A program made the position numbers and the translations under genes. Source: Bellilinea sp040754815 (GTDB lineage: Bacteria > Chloroflexota > Anaerolineae > Anaerolineales > Anaerolineaceae). Taken from it: a DNA stretch of 64,000 nt. Below, in pieces: positions 52,007 through 62,301 of the stretch. The notes under the pieces were generated by a model, which saw nothing but the letters and a program-made list of their open reading frames with translations, was not told where the DNA came from and ran no database searches. Location of the stretch: contig JBFMBX010000004.1 in assembly GCA_040754815.1 (NCBI GenBank), positions 310,001-374,000 on the forward strand, given 5' to 3'. Each line of letters opens with the position of its first letter. Positions within the stretch are counted from its first letter, which is position 1.

Positions 52007-55000
52007 CTAATCTGAACTGGTGATATTGGCTACGGAAATACGGTGGCTGCTTCCGCCATCCTCATTTCCTTTCTGTAAATTTTTGAAACGTCCGTGCTGG
52101 AAACCCGTCCCCGCCGGAATAAGTTTGCCAATGATCACATTCTCCTTCAAACCAAACAAGGGGTCTTCGGCGCCTGCAATAGCAGCACCGGCAAGTACCT
52201 TAATCGTATGCTGGAACGAAGAAGCCGAGAGGAACGAATCGGTACTGAGGGAGGCTTTGGTAACACCCAGCAAAATTTCGGCAAATCGGGCCGGTTGTTT
52301 GCCTTCCTGAAGCATTTGTTCATTCACCCGGCGTACTTCAAGGCGGTCCACAATGTCCATCGGAAGGTAAGGTGTATCTCCCGGTCGAATGATCTGCACG
52401 CGTCCCATCATCTTGCGGATAATCACTTCAAAGTGTTTATCGTTGATATTTTGACCTTGGGCGCGGTAAACTTTTTGGATCTCGCTCAGCAGGTACAACT
52501 GACAGGCTTCCCGCCCTTTGATCTTCAGAATGGTGTGTGGATTGAGAGAACCCTCTGTCAAAGGTTGTCCAGCTTCCACGTGATCACCATCTTTGATCAG
52601 AATACGGGAAGTGGATGGAATTTCGTATTCTTCCGATTCGCGTTGTTCGTAAGTAACGATGACCCGTCTGCCCTCGATGCGCACCCGGCCGGTGTGTTGG
52701 GCTGTAATTGAGGCTTCCCCTTGAACGGCAATTGGATCGCCGAGCGAGACAACCCCTTCGTCTTTCGCTACAATTTCCCATCCTTCCGGTACATCGTACT
52801 CGTCACTGACCAGTTCACTGTGTTCAACTCTGACCACGCGTTGATCACTGTACCGGTCGGACTGGATGATTCTGGCAACGCCAGAAATCCGGGTCATAAT
52901 TGCTTCGCCTTTCGGGGTCCGGCGGGCTTCGAATAATTCTTCCACGCGCGGCAAACCGGTGGTGATATCTCCGCCGGCAGCCACACCACCCGTGTGGAAG
53001 GTGCGCAGCGTTAACTGGGTACCGGGTTCACCAATGGACTGCGCCGCCACAATACCAACGGCTGCACCCAATTCAACCATCTTTCCGCGACCAAGGTCCA
53101 TGCCGTAGCACTTCGCACAAACGCCGTGAATCAACTCACAGGTGAGCGGTGAGCGCACTTTTACTTCCTCAATGCCGGCCTGCACCAGGCGGCGAATTCG
53201 GTCGTGATCGAGCATATCATCCCGCTCTGCCAGAACTTCCCCGGTAGCAGGGTCAATAATTCTTTGGGCGACCGTTCGTCCATACAGGCGCACACTCAAG
53301 GGCTGGCCTGCCACATCGTCAGACTTGCGGATCCAGATACCATCTTGCGTGCCACAATCCACTTCGTTGACAATCATATCCTGCGCCACATCCACCAGAC
53401 GGCGGGTCAGGTAACCGGCATCAGCCGTACGCAAAGCGGTATCTGCCAGACCCTTGCGCGCACCGTGAGTCGAAATGAAGTATTCCAGTGCGGTCAACCC
53501 TTCGCGGAAGTTCGATTGAATCGGCAGGCGGATAATACGCCCGGCGGGGTCGGCCATCAAACCGCGCATACCTGCCAACTGGGAGATGGGGCCAAAACCG
53601 CCTTTGGTTGCGCCCGAGTTCGCCATCGTAGCCAGATTACCCGTTGGATTCATGGCGCGCCGCACCGCATCGGCAACTTCCTTGGTGGTCTGTTGCCAGA
53701 TTTCGATCTCGCGTTCGTTGCGTTCTTGCTCGGTCAATAAACCGCGGCGGTAAGAACGCTGGACGTTCTCAATTTTTTGTTGAGCCCGTTCCAGAATTTC
53801 TTTTTTCTCTGCCGGCATGGTGATGTCATCCACCGAGATTGTCGCACCGGAGAGCATAGCATACTGAAACCCGATATCTTTGATTTCATCGGCCACCTGG
53901 GTGGTCACTTCCTCACCGCAATATTCATACACATCGGCAATGAGGTCTTTAACGCCGCCTTTATCCAGTGTTTCATTGACAAATTGAACTTGCGGCGGGA
54001 GGATGCGGTTGAATAACGCCCTGCCAACCGTTGTATCAATGATTGCCCGGCGCGGCTCAACAAGCCGGTTGTTTTGATCATCGTACCATGTTTCCACCAC
54101 CAGCTTGATGCGGCTGTGGATGTGCACCTGCCCAAGGTGGTATGCCAGTTCCACCTCATCCATGTCGGCAAAGTAACGGCCATTACCGGGGTGATCTTTA
54201 TTATCCACCATGGTCAGGTAATAAACACCCAGCACCATATCTTTGGAGGGGCTGATGATCGGTTCGCCATCTGCTGGCTTAAGCAGGTTGCGGGAAGAAA
54301 GCATCAGTTCGCGCGCTTCGCGAACCGCTTTTTCTGAGAGCGGGACATGCACCGCCATCTGGTCGCCATCGAAGTCCGCATTGAAGGCTGTTGTAACCAG
54401 CGGATGCAGCTGAATGGCACTTCCTTCGATGAGGATAGGTTCGAACGCCTGAATGCCCAACCGGTGAAGCGTTGGCGCACGGTTGAGCAGAACCGGACGA
54501 TCTTTGATGACCTCTTCCAGAACTTCCCAAACCTCAGGGCGGTTGCGTTCAATAAAGCGGCGCGCGCCTTTGACATTGGCAGCATAGCCGTGTGCAACCA
54601 GCCGGGCAATGACGAAGGGGCGGAAGAGTTCCAGTGCCATCGTTTTGGGTAAACCGCACTGATACAATTTCAGTGTAGGGCCAACCACAATCACCGAACG
54701 CCCGGAGTAGTCCACCCGCTTGCCCAGCAAATTGCGGCGGAATCGGCCTTTTTTACCCTTGAGCATATCGCTCAAGGATTTCAATTCGCGACGTCCGCGC
54801 CGCGAAAGCGCTTTACCGCGTTGAGAATTGTCAATCAGCGAGTCCACTGCTTCCTGAAGCATACGCTTTTCATTGCGCACAATCACATCCGGCGCGCCCA
54901 GTTCAAGCAGTCTTTTCAGTCGGTTGTTGCGGTTGATCACCCGGCGGTAGAGGTCATTCAAATCCGAGGTGGCGAACCGGCCGCCATCCAGCTGCACCAT

Positions 55001-56254
55001 GGGGCGCAAATCGGGCGGGATAACCGGCAGCACCGTAAGAATCATCCATTCCGGTCGGTTGCCGGAACGGCGGAAGGCTTCCACCACTTTGAGCCGGGTG
55101 GTGGCTTTCTTCCGTTTCTGCTTGCTCTTGGAAGTCCGAACTTCATGCCACAGCTCTTCGGATAGTTTATCCAGATCGAGGCGGCGAAGCACATCATAAA
55201 AGGCTTCCGCGCCCATATCCGCCCGAAAAACCTGCCCCCAGCGGGATTTTAACTCCCGGTAGCGGTTTTCGGTCAGGAAAGTGAATGGGCGCAGTTCCTG
55301 CAATTCATCGCGCAGGCGAGAATTTGCGTTTTGAGAAATGTTCGACTGGTCTTCCAGCTGATTGCGCAACGCTTCCATTTCCATCTCGGCCTGTGCGCGC
55401 ACTTCTTCGATTTGCATTTTGATTTGTTCCAAATCGCGCTGGAATTGATCGCGAAATTCGTTTTCCAGTTCGTCCAGACGCTCTTTAACCACCCGCTGAA
55501 CTCGTCCAATGTGTTGGGCGGTAATGGTTTCACCCGCGCCAACGATTTCGGTGTTGGTAGCCGAAAACACAATCGCCGTCCGAGTCGCACTACCCACCTT
55601 TTCCTGCAACTGCCTTTCAAGCGACTGGCCTTCCTGAATGACGGGCTCGAGTCGGGTGGCAATCAGTTCATCACGGCGGGCTTCCATATCCTGCCGGCGC
55701 TGATTCAATTCCGCAATCTTACGATCGCGAGCCTGTTTGACTTCCAAAATCCGGGCGTTGATCTCTGCCGCCTGTTCCCGTTCCGAGACGCTAATCTCAT
55801 CTTCAAGTCGCTTCAATGCTTTATTACGCGCATCCTCATCCACGTAGGTCACAATATACTGGGCAAAATAAAGCACCCGGTCGAGGTTGCGACGGGAAAT
55901 ATCCAGTAGTAATCCAAGGTATGAAGGAACACGGCGGGTGTACCAGATATGAGCAACCGGGGTCGCCAGTTCAATATGCCCCATCCGCTCACGCCGGACG
56001 GAGGCACGGGTTACTTCTACACCGCATTTATCGCAAACTATTCCCTTGTAGCGCGGATTTTTATATTTGCCACAATAACATTGATAATCACGCGTCGGTC
56101 CGAAAATGGCTTCGCAGAACAGTCCGTCTTTTTCAGGCCGCAGTCTTCGATAATTGATCGTTTCGGGTTTCAGGACTTCCCCATACGACCAACTGCGAAT
56201 GGTATCCGGGGACGCAAGGCTAATACGCAGTGCAACTAAGCTTTTCGTTTCCAC
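52007..56254 (-). CDS. rpoC: DNA-directed RNA polymerase subunit beta'
   Basis: Catalytic beta' subunit of 1415 residues. The N-terminal zinc finger is CYCGKYKNPRYKGIVCDKC. The Mg-binding NADFDGDQMAVH motif is at about 625-636. The second zinc cluster is CGTQDGIW followed by CELIHGVCAKCYG, and the trigger loop/bridge region has SNFREGLTALEYFISTHGARKGLADTALRTA, given as boundaries only. Between the zinc finger and the clamp helices (about 155-330) is a long charged coiled-coil insertion (EQAAEINARILEVKQ, RDQFQRDLEQIKMQIEE), at the position where Thermus also carries extra sequence. rpoB is not adjacent; a histidine kinase precedes it. AGGAGG lies just before the ATG. Confidence 0.97.
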   Translation of the reverse strand: METKSLVALRISLASPDTIRSWSYGEVLKPETINYRRLRPEKDGLFCEAIFGPTRDYQCYCGKYKNPRYKGIVCDKCGVEVTRASVRRERMGHIELATPVAHIWYTRRVPSYLGLLLDISRRNLDRVLYFAQYIVTYVDEDARNKALKRLEDEISVSEREQAAEINARILEVKQARDRKIAELNQRRQDMEARRDELIATRLEPVIQEGQSLERQLQEKVGSATRTAIVFSATNTEIVGAGETITAQHIGRVQRVVKERLDELENEFRDQFQRDLEQIKMQIEEVRAQAEMEMEALRNQLEDQSNISQNANSRLRDELQELRPFTFLTENRYRELKSRWGQVFRADMGAEAFYDVLRRLDLDKLSEELWHEVRTSKSKQKRKKATTRLKVVEAFRRSGNRPEWMILTVLPVIPPDLRPMVQLDGGRFATSDLNDLYRRVINRNNRLKRLLELGAPDVIVRNEKRMLQEAVDSLIDNSQRGKALSRRGRRELKSLSDMLKGKKGRFRRNLLGKRVDYSGRSVIVVGPTLKLYQCGLPKTMALELFRPFVIARLVAHGYAANVKGARRFIERNRPEVWEVLEEVIKDRPVLLNRAPTLHRLGIQAFEPILIEGSAIQLHPLVTTAFNADFDGDQMAVHVPLSEKAVREARELMLSSRNLLKPADGEPIISPSKDMVLGVYYLTMVDNKDHPGNGRYFADMDEVELAYHLGQVHIHSRIKLVVETWYDDQNNRLVEPRRAIIDTTVGRALFNRILPPQVQFVNETLDKGGVKDLIADVYEYCGEEVTTQVADEIKDIGFQYAMLSGATISVDDITMPAEKKEILERAQQKIENVQRSYRRGLLTEQERNEREIEIWQQTTKEVADAVRRAMNPTGNLATMANSGATKGGFGPISQLAGMRGLMADPAGRIIRLPIQSNFREGLTALEYFISTHGARKGLADTALRTADAGYLTRRLVDVAQDMIVNEVDCGTQDGIWIRKSDDVAGQPLSVRLYGRTVAQRIIDPATGEVLAERDDMLDHDRIRRLVQAGIEEVKVRSPLTCELIHGVCAKCYGMDLGRGKMVELGAAVGIVAAQSIGEPGTQLTLRTFHTGGVAAGGDITTGLPRVEELFEARRTPKGEAIMTRISGVARIIQSDRYSDQRVVRVEHSELVSDEYDVPEGWEIVAKDEGVVSLGDPIAVQGEASITAQHTGRVRIEGRRVIVTYEQRESEEYEIPSTSRILIKDGDHVEAGQPLTEGSLNPHTILKIKGREACQLYLLSEIQKVYRAQGQNINDKHFEVIIRKMMGRVQIIRPGDTPYLPMDIVDRLEVRRVNEQMLQEGKQPARFAEILLGVTKASLSTDSFLSASSFQHTIKVLAGAAIAGAEDPLFGLKENVIIGKLIPAGTGFQHGRFKNLQKGNEDGGSSHRISVANITSSD

Positions 56255-56373
56255 GAACGTGCCTCCTCTTTTATCTCATAACAAACAACTTAAACAAATA
56301 GAAACGCACGAGAATCCTTCCCTTGCGTTGAACTTATGAAATTAGTCCATCTAAAGCATGCATGCAAATAATA

Positions 56374-56400
56374 ATTATAGCACAATTCTTCAATTTTCAA
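56374..56400 (-). promoter_or_regulatory. Promoter of rpoC
   Basis: On the minus strand TTGAAA (56400-56395), 15-nt spacer, TATAAT (56379-56374). The leader of about 113 nt to the rpoC start contains a GCATGCATGC palindrome close to the predicted start and otherwise no recognisable structure. Confidence 0.55.
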
Positions 56401-56421
56401 GTGCTTTGAAAAAGAACTTTT

Positions 56422-59400
56422 CTATTTTTTAAGATTTGTTACACCCCCATTCCACACTTCTTCTTCCTTTTCCGATTGAGGCTGTTCGATGGGCAGTTCC
56501 AGGTAAAAAGTGCTTCCTTTTCCCAGCTGGCTGTCAACCCACACACGCCCATGATGTCGTTCGGCGATGGATTTGACAATCGCCAGTCCTAAACCAGAGC
56601 CACGTTTTTCATAGGCTTCCCGCCGGCCGCTGCGATAAAATTTCTCGAATAATCTTGGCAAGTCCAGCGGTGCAATGCCAATGCCGTTATCTCGCACTTC
56701 GAATGTTATTCGTTCGTTTCCAGCATGAACCCGAACAACCACCTGACCATCTGAACGTGTGTATTTTATAGCATTATCCACCAAATTAATCAAGGCTTGC
56801 TGCAACAACGCCAAATCGGCTTTTAACATCAACCGCTTTCCATCCGTCGGCCCCTCAAAGGTAAGTTGAATGTTTTTCTGCGAAGCGTGAGGCTGGTATT
56901 GACGGACTATTTTTTCCACCACAATCATCGGATCAACTTCTTCCAACCTGAGAGGAATTCCCGATTCAATCCGGCTTAAATCCAGCAAATTGTTTACCAG
57001 GTGAGACATCTCCTCGACCCCGGCGACCATTTTATTCACGTAATTTTGCTGTTGATCGTTCAGTACACCAACCATTGAAAGCATTGTCGAATAACCCCGC
57101 AGCAGAGTTAAGGGGGTACGCAAATCATGACTTACCGTTGCCACAATATCCGACTTGATGGCATCCAATTCTTTGTAGTGGGTTATATCCCGCAATACAC
57201 ATACCTTGCCCAATTGATGATCTTCACCGGTAACGGGCGCGACACTGGCATAAAACACCTTGCCATTCGATAAATGGATCTCTCTCGAGGCAATTCTCTC
57301 TTCCAATGAACCACTGATCAGTTTGATCAATCCTTCTGAAGTCACAACATCCTGAAGGGGGCGACCGGGTAAGGCGGCTGAAATCAACCCCGGCACATGC
57401 ATTGCCGCAGGATTTAACAGCAACAAGCGGTCTTTTTCATCAAAAACCAGCACCGGCTCCGGCACCGAAGATAGGACTGCTTCCAGTCTTCTTCTTCCAA
57501 TCTCGGCTGAGGCATAAAGACGGGCATTTGCCGCCGCCAACGCCGCTTCGCTGGCGAGGGTATTCAGAAAGCGCACTTCATCTTCGGTAAATGTCTTTGG
57601 TCTATCATAAGCAAGCCAGAATGCGCCGTAATAAGTCGTTTCAAAATACAAACCAAAGGCAATTAAAGCCGCCGGATGAGATTTTCCGCTAACCGGACTG
57701 ATTCTCCGGACCCGGTTCGTATTGGGGATGGAAAGCATGTGATGGGAACGCATTTGCTCAAATATCTGGGAGTCAAGGTGCTGGTAAAGATCTGCTTGTT
57801 TACCGGCCCCCCACCTGACCAGCTGATCTCCTCCCAAATCCATTTGAACTTCTTGAATCAACACAACCCGCGCCGAAACACAATCTTCATCTAAAGCAGC
57901 TTTCAGGATGGGCTGGATCGCTTCTCTGATTTCGAGGTTAGCAGCCACGCCCTGACTGACGACCAGAAGTTGATTCAACTCTTCCAGCCTTTTCTTCAAA
58001 CTGATTCTCATCGTCTCGAAAGTAGAAGCCAGCCTTCCAATCTCATCACTGCCTTTACTTTCAATGAAATGATCCAGTTCGCCATGCGAAATTCGAACCG
58101 CTTGATCGGTAAGCCTGATCAGATTCATCGTAACCACTCTGACGATTCCAAAAACCAGTAATCCGCCCATACCAAATAACAGCAATAAAATCACCATTGT
58201 GGGAATGGCAATATTCAAAGCAATTTGTTGAGCGGCACTGGCAGGCACACGCGCAACAATCTGCCATGGGCGGCCAGTTACCCGCTGAGCCAGCACTAGC
58301 AAACGCGTTCCGGTTGGCGAAGTATCCTCATATAAGCCCGTTCCCGGCTCCAACCTTCCAATAAACTGCTCCTGTGCGGTCAGCGGCGAAACAACCGAAG
58401 TCTGGTAAAGGATGTTTCCCTCCTCGTCAAGGATAAAACCCTCACCTTCACTTTCCAGCACGCTTTCCAGCGCACTCAATGCGGGTTGTGTAAACGGATT
58501 GGTTTCAAAATCTGTCCTGCCAATCAAAACCCCTTTTACACTCCCCAATTCATCCTTAATAGCGCCAATAAAAGAAACCTGGGCCGATTTTTCACCCGGA
58601 ATTGGTGCAGCAGGATATACCTGCACCGCAACTCCTCTCAAAGCCAAATCAATTCCCACCTGTTCATCAGGCGTAAGCCGATTTTCTCCATCGCCACCTT
58701 GCGGGTAAGATATCAAAAGCTGGCCATTCGAATCAAGCACAATCAGTTGACGGAAAAAAGGTACCGCCCGGATATCTTCAAGCAATCGCTGGTGACTCTC
58801 AGTTGCTTGATTCTCCACCAGTTCGGGTTTGGCAAAATCAAGGATGAGACTTTGACCGGTCTCCAAAAAATAGGGCAGGCTCTCGGAAGCAACCGCCGTC
58901 AAGCCCGACAAACGTGACTCCATCATTTGTCTGGCCGCCTGCCCGGCCACCCACCAGTTGATCAGGATTAAAAATACCAGCAAAAATACCGACAACGGAA
59001 TGCTGAAGAACAGAACGCGGTATCGCAGGCTGATTTCCGCCGGCGAAGGCGCCACTTCTTTGGGTTTTTTCCTGATTGCCGGAAACAGCAAATAAATCAA
59101 TTCAAAAGTAAGTCCGGCCAGAACCAGTTCAATTCCCCTGCTCAGGTAGTTCAGCCAGTTCTGAGCCAGAGCAAAATCTAACCGCTCGGCCAGTGAGCCG
59201 GGAATGGAAAAGAATGAGAATAATAAAAAGAGCGGTAAATAAATTACCCAGACCAAAACAGAAGCCCCCAAAGGTCGCCTCAACAAACGATAAAAAGCAG
59301 TACGATAATTTTGATTGAGCGCAATTCCCAAAAAAACGCCCAGAAAACCCCATTCAACTATTGAAAATAGATTATGGGTTAAAAACAAACCCAAAAAGGT

Positions 59401-59763
59401 ACCGGTGAAAATGCCGATTGTAAATGAGGTCAACACTCCGCCCCATGTAGCGGAGATAAAAAGAGGAAATGCAATGAAAACAAAAACCCCTGCCCGGTTT
59501 ATTTCAACTGGCAGATTGGGAACGGCGCCGCTTCCTAATACAGGCAGTTTATATTCTAAAAATAATACCGCCAGCGGAATAATCAGCGTCGTTGTGATAA
59601 ATGTCCCCCATTTGAAAGGATGGCGAAATACCTCTATCCGCCATATTCTTGCCAGGGTGAGTAGCAGCAACGCCAATAATAAAACCCACGCAACCCAGCC
59701 TGTGCTATGAAATGGCAGGTAGAAGAAAGGGTTTTGAAGGAATTGAAAATCAAGAAAGTTCAT
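56422..59763 (-). CDS. Large membrane sensor histidine kinase (MASE-like, Cache-like, HAMP, GAF, PAS)
   Basis: Sensor kinase of 1113 residues. Residues about 20-235 form a block of roughly seven membrane helices, followed by another helix (LRYRVLFFSIPLSVFLLVFLILIN, in two parts), an extracytoplasmic Cache-like sensor (about 290-525) and the final helix (TMVILLLLFGMGGLLVFGIV). A HAMP domain (LIRLTDQAVRISHGELDHF), a GAF-like domain (about 620-770) and a PAS-like domain (VLSSVPEPVLVFDEKDRLLLLN) follow. The dimerisation domain has ATVSHDLRTPLTLLRG (His about 878). The ATPase has N, G1 and G2 boxes: DNAIKYTR, DNGIGIAP, RGSGLGLAIV. No dedicated response regulator follows; rpoC is next. Confidence 0.9.
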   Translation of the reverse strand: MNFLDFQFLQNPFFYLPFHSTGWVAWVLLLALLLLTLARIWRIEVFRHPFKWGTFITTTLIIPLAVLFLEYKLPVLGSGAVPNLPVEINRAGVFVFIAFPLFISATWGGVLTSFTIGIFTGTFLGLFLTHNLFSIVEWGFLGVFLGIALNQNYRTAFYRLLRRPLGASVLVWVIYLPLFLLFSFFSIPGSLAERLDFALAQNWLNYLSRGIELVLAGLTFELIYLLFPAIRKKPKEVAPSPAEISLRYRVLFFSIPLSVFLLVFLILINWWVAGQAARQMMESRLSGLTAVASESLPYFLETGQSLILDFAKPELVENQATESHQRLLEDIRAVPFFRQLIVLDSNGQLLISYPQGGDGENRLTPDEQVGIDLALRGVAVQVYPAAPIPGEKSAQVSFIGAIKDELGSVKGVLIGRTDFETNPFTQPALSALESVLESEGEGFILDEEGNILYQTSVVSPLTAQEQFIGRLEPGTGLYEDTSPTGTRLLVLAQRVTGRPWQIVARVPASAAQQIALNIAIPTMVILLLLFGMGGLLVFGIVRVVTMNLIRLTDQAVRISHGELDHFIESKGSDEIGRLASTFETMRISLKKRLEELNQLLVVSQGVAANLEIREAIQPILKAALDEDCVSARVVLIQEVQMDLGGDQLVRWGAGKQADLYQHLDSQIFEQMRSHHMLSIPNTNRVRRISPVSGKSHPAALIAFGLYFETTYYGAFWLAYDRPKTFTEDEVRFLNTLASEAALAAANARLYASAEIGRRRLEAVLSSVPEPVLVFDEKDRLLLLNPAAMHVPGLISAALPGRPLQDVVTSEGLIKLISGSLEERIASREIHLSNGKVFYASVAPVTGEDHQLGKVCVLRDITHYKELDAIKSDIVATVSHDLRTPLTLLRGYSTMLSMVGVLNDQQQNYVNKMVAGVEEMSHLVNNLLDLSRIESGIPLRLEEVDPMIVVEKIVRQYQPHASQKNIQLTFEGPTDGKRLMLKADLALLQQALINLVDNAIKYTRSDGQVVVRVHAGNERITFEVRDNGIGIAPLDLPRLFEKFYRSGRREAYEKRGSGLGLAIVKSIAERHHGRVWVDSQLGKGSTFYLELPIEQPQSEKEEEVWNGGVTNLKK

Positions 59764-59780
59764 CTCAACTGATCGTTAAG

Positions 59781-59786
59781 ATTATA
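59781..59786 (-). promoter_or_regulatory. Candidate extended -10 element of the sensor kinase
   Basis: TGCTATAAT (TGn plus TATAAT) on the minus strand, in the 54-nt gap between the C69 gene and the kinase. A leader of about 10-12 nt with GAG before the ATG would result. Confidence 0.45.
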
Positions 59787-59817
59787 GCATCGCTCAATGG
59801 AGTGCATTCGGAAAAAA

Positions 59818-61155
59818 CTATCCGAATGATCCAAAACCCGCTTCGCGATTGAATTTTCTCCATGCGTGGGTGTAAAAATAATCCAGTTTACCTTTAGGTA
59901 CTTTTTGAATTTCGTAAAGCCATCTTTCTTCAGCCTGAAGAGCCTCATCAAAACATTTTTCCGTGAAAATTCTTTTTTCCGATACTTCTTTATTCCGGAA
60001 CTCAATTTCCTGTCTTAAGAATTCATCTTCCAGCGCATTTCTCTCCACAGCGAAGATCCGCTGCCTTTCAGCATAATTTTCCAAAACTTTGCGGTGAAGT
60101 TGCTCGTGCTTCCAGAATAAGGTATCTTTATCAAAGCTTCCCGTAGGATGACCAATCACCTGTTCTGGCAAGCCGCTTTCAATCCAAACCGGTTTGAATA
60201 CACTCAAACAGGGCGCCGAGGTACCGGTGACCCAATGAGTAGCCCCATTCTCAGTAATTCTGCTGACAAGCGAGCCTACCGATTGACTGCCCCTTACCGG
60301 CCCGAAGCCGGCATGCATACACACCTCAGCCCCTGTAAGCCCCCGGTCAATGCGGCGTTCTTCCTCACCCACCCCCGCATGAGAGCGAAGCACACTGAAC
60401 ATCGTTTTTTCGGTGATTTTTCCCCTTTTCATAAGAAGCAAATCCGTACTGCACTTTTGGCGGCGCTTTGCATCACTGAACCGGGTATATACAAAGTCCG
60501 AATAGCACCGCGCAAAGTCAAACTCGGTTTTCGATTTACACCATCCTTTCTGAATGGCATATTCCACCAGTCCAGGCGAGGCTAAATCCCACTGCCTACC
60601 GATGGTTAAAGCATTGGATATGGAACGAATATCTTTGACTTTTTCGGCTGCCCAGAATTTTCCGGCGGTTTCCAACACCCAGGCTTCTTTTGCATCTGCC
60701 AGAAGGAAGCTGTTGTGGTAATACATTGGGTGTCGGAATCCACAATTCCCACCCTGACCGTATTCTTCTAACAGTTTTACAATGCAAAACAAAGCCTCTT
60801 CTGCGCTGCTGCTGCGTTCCAATGCCAGACGGATAAAATCCATTCCGATCAAACCACCTTCCTTCTGGTAAGGGACGCGGGTGAACACCGCCTCGTTTCC
60901 AATGACCACTCCATGTTCGTTTGCCCCCATTTCTGCTCCCCAGATCCAGAAGGGTTTGGCCAGTAAAACCGCATTTGTGTGGGCAACCTGTGGAATCTCA
61001 ATGTAAGTACATTTTACTGTTGCCCCCGCTGCATGATCTGCGGCAGGCAACACAATTACCTCGTGAGCTTCATTCGGTTCGCGGTCAGAGTTCTTGGCAA
61101 ATAACACCACTCCATCCGCCGTTGCATTTCCCAAGGCAACCATCGTATCACACAT
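59818..61155 (-). CDS. C69/secernin-like dipeptidase (Ntn hydrolase)
   Basis: Protein of 445 residues. The start MCDTMVALGNATADG places Cys2 as the N-terminal nucleophile released after Met removal, as in PepD/C69 peptidases. NSDREPNEAHEV and WGAEMGANEHGVVIGNEAVF are characteristic of secernin-type members. The tail (about 350-440) is rich in charged helix (LHRKVLENYAERQRIFAVER, DEALQAEERWLY). No signal peptide is seen, so it is likely cytoplasmic. An open frame extends to 61209, but the ATG at 61155 follows GGGAG and gives the Cys2 start. It follows the REC-kinase gene by 14 nt. Confidence 0.9.
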   Translation of the reverse strand: MCDTMVALGNATADGVVLFAKNSDREPNEAHEVIVLPAADHAAGATVKCTYIEIPQVAHTNAVLLAKPFWIWGAEMGANEHGVVIGNEAVFTRVPYQKEGGLIGMDFIRLALERSSSAEEALFCIVKLLEEYGQGGNCGFRHPMYYHNSFLLADAKEAWVLETAGKFWAAEKVKDIRSISNALTIGRQWDLASPGLVEYAIQKGWCKSKTEFDFARCYSDFVYTRFSDAKRRQKCSTDLLLMKRGKITEKTMFSVLRSHAGVGEEERRIDRGLTGAEVCMHAGFGPVRGSQSVGSLVSRITENGATHWVTGTSAPCLSVFKPVWIESGLPEQVIGHPTGSFDKDTLFWKHEQLHRKVLENYAERQRIFAVERNALEDEFLRQEIEFRNKEVSEKRIFTEKCFDEALQAEERWLYEIQKVPKGKLDYFYTHAWRKFNREAGFGSFG

Positions 61156-61169
61156 CGCTCTTCTCCCTT

Positions 61170-62273
61170 CTAGGCGGCTAAACGCAGGTAAACTTCCACT
61201 TTCGTCCATGCCCCCGCTTCACTCTGAATGCTTAAAGAACCCTGATGAATATCCAGAATTTTCCTGACAATTTCCAAACCCAGCCCAATCCTTTGGGAAT
61301 ACAAATTCTTTTTATCCACCGAGCCATAGCCGCTAAAATTTGCGATTTGCTCGGCTGTCATCCCCTTGCCGTGATCTGCAACCTCAACTTTATATATCCC
61401 CTTCTCGCGCAACACTTCCCCGCGGATTAAAATTGGACTGCCGGAGGGAGAGTACTTAAGCGCATTTTCTACAATTTCTTCAATCAACCTTTGAAAGTGA
61501 GTTTCAGAGATACACACCAACCCCTCGGCCATCTCCACGCGAAGATTATCTTTTCGATCATACTCTTCGATCATGGATTCAATGTCCCTTGCAATAACTT
61601 GTTGTCTTATCAGGTAACGGGAATGTCTGGAACGAGTTATTTTTTCGGCGTCCGAAAGGATTACCTCCAGTTCCGCATACAATAAATATTTTTGCAATGA
61701 TTTCAGCAAGCGCTTGGCTGCATGATGAATATCGCCGATAATTTCAATTGTTTGTAGATTGGCCTGATCGGCCGGCAGCTGGTTGAGTAGAAATTCCGAA
61801 AATCCCAGAATAACACTGAGCGGTGTGAGTAGTTCGTGCGGGAGGGATAGGCTGATGCTGGTTCGCAGTTCGATCAGTTTTTGTTGCGCCTGCAACCGCA
61901 ATTGTTCATGTTTCAACAAGCGGGTTTCTATGGCTTGCAGCAGTTCCATGCGGGTGAACGGTTTGGTGATGTAATCATCTGCCCCCAAAGCCATCCCTTT
62001 CCTCAAATCCTCACGCTGCGTCTTAGCAGTAAGAAAAATAAAAGGAATGCTCGAGGTAATGGGGCTTTTGCTGATCACTGTCAAAACACCGTAGCCGTCA
62101 ACTTTTGGCATCAAAATATCACATAAAACCAGGTCAGGGAATTCCTGCCAGATTTTATGAATACCTTCTTCTCCATCCTTCGCCCCAACTGCCAGATACC
62201 CTTCTTCGTTCAACAAATCAATGATGTTTCCTCGAATGTCCGCATCATCTTCGATAACCAGTATTTTTTTCAT
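61170..62273 (-). CDS. Response regulator receiver-histidine kinase hybrid (REC first)
   Basis: Cytoplasmic protein of 367 residues. The N-terminal receiver domain has D9/D10, phospho-acceptor D52 (LCDILMPKVDG) and K104 (TKPF). Residues about 130-205 are a dimerisation domain with H146 (SLPHELLTPLSVILGF). The C-terminal ATPase has VENALKYSPSG, VADHGKGM and RIGLGLEIV. The receiver-first order implies the kinase is regulated by phosphotransfer from another kinase, most plausibly the PAS kinase encoded just upstream. No output domain is present. It is separated from the PAS kinase gene by 28 nt. Confidence 0.93.
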   Translation of the reverse strand: MKKILVIEDDADIRGNIIDLLNEEGYLAVGAKDGEEGIHKIWQEFPDLVLCDILMPKVDGYGVLTVISKSPITSSIPFIFLTAKTQREDLRKGMALGADDYITKPFTRMELLQAIETRLLKHEQLRLQAQQKLIELRTSISLSLPHELLTPLSVILGFSEFLLNQLPADQANLQTIEIIGDIHHAAKRLLKSLQKYLLYAELEVILSDAEKITRSRHSRYLIRQQVIARDIESMIEEYDRKDNLRVEMAEGLVCISETHFQRLIEEIVENALKYSPSGSPILIRGEVLREKGIYKVEVADHGKGMTAEQIANFSGYGSVDKKNLYSQRIGLGLEIVRKILDIHQGSLSIQSEAGAWTKVEVYLRLAA

Positions 62274-62301
62274 CCCGCCATTTTCTCCCCGCTCATTATT
62301 T

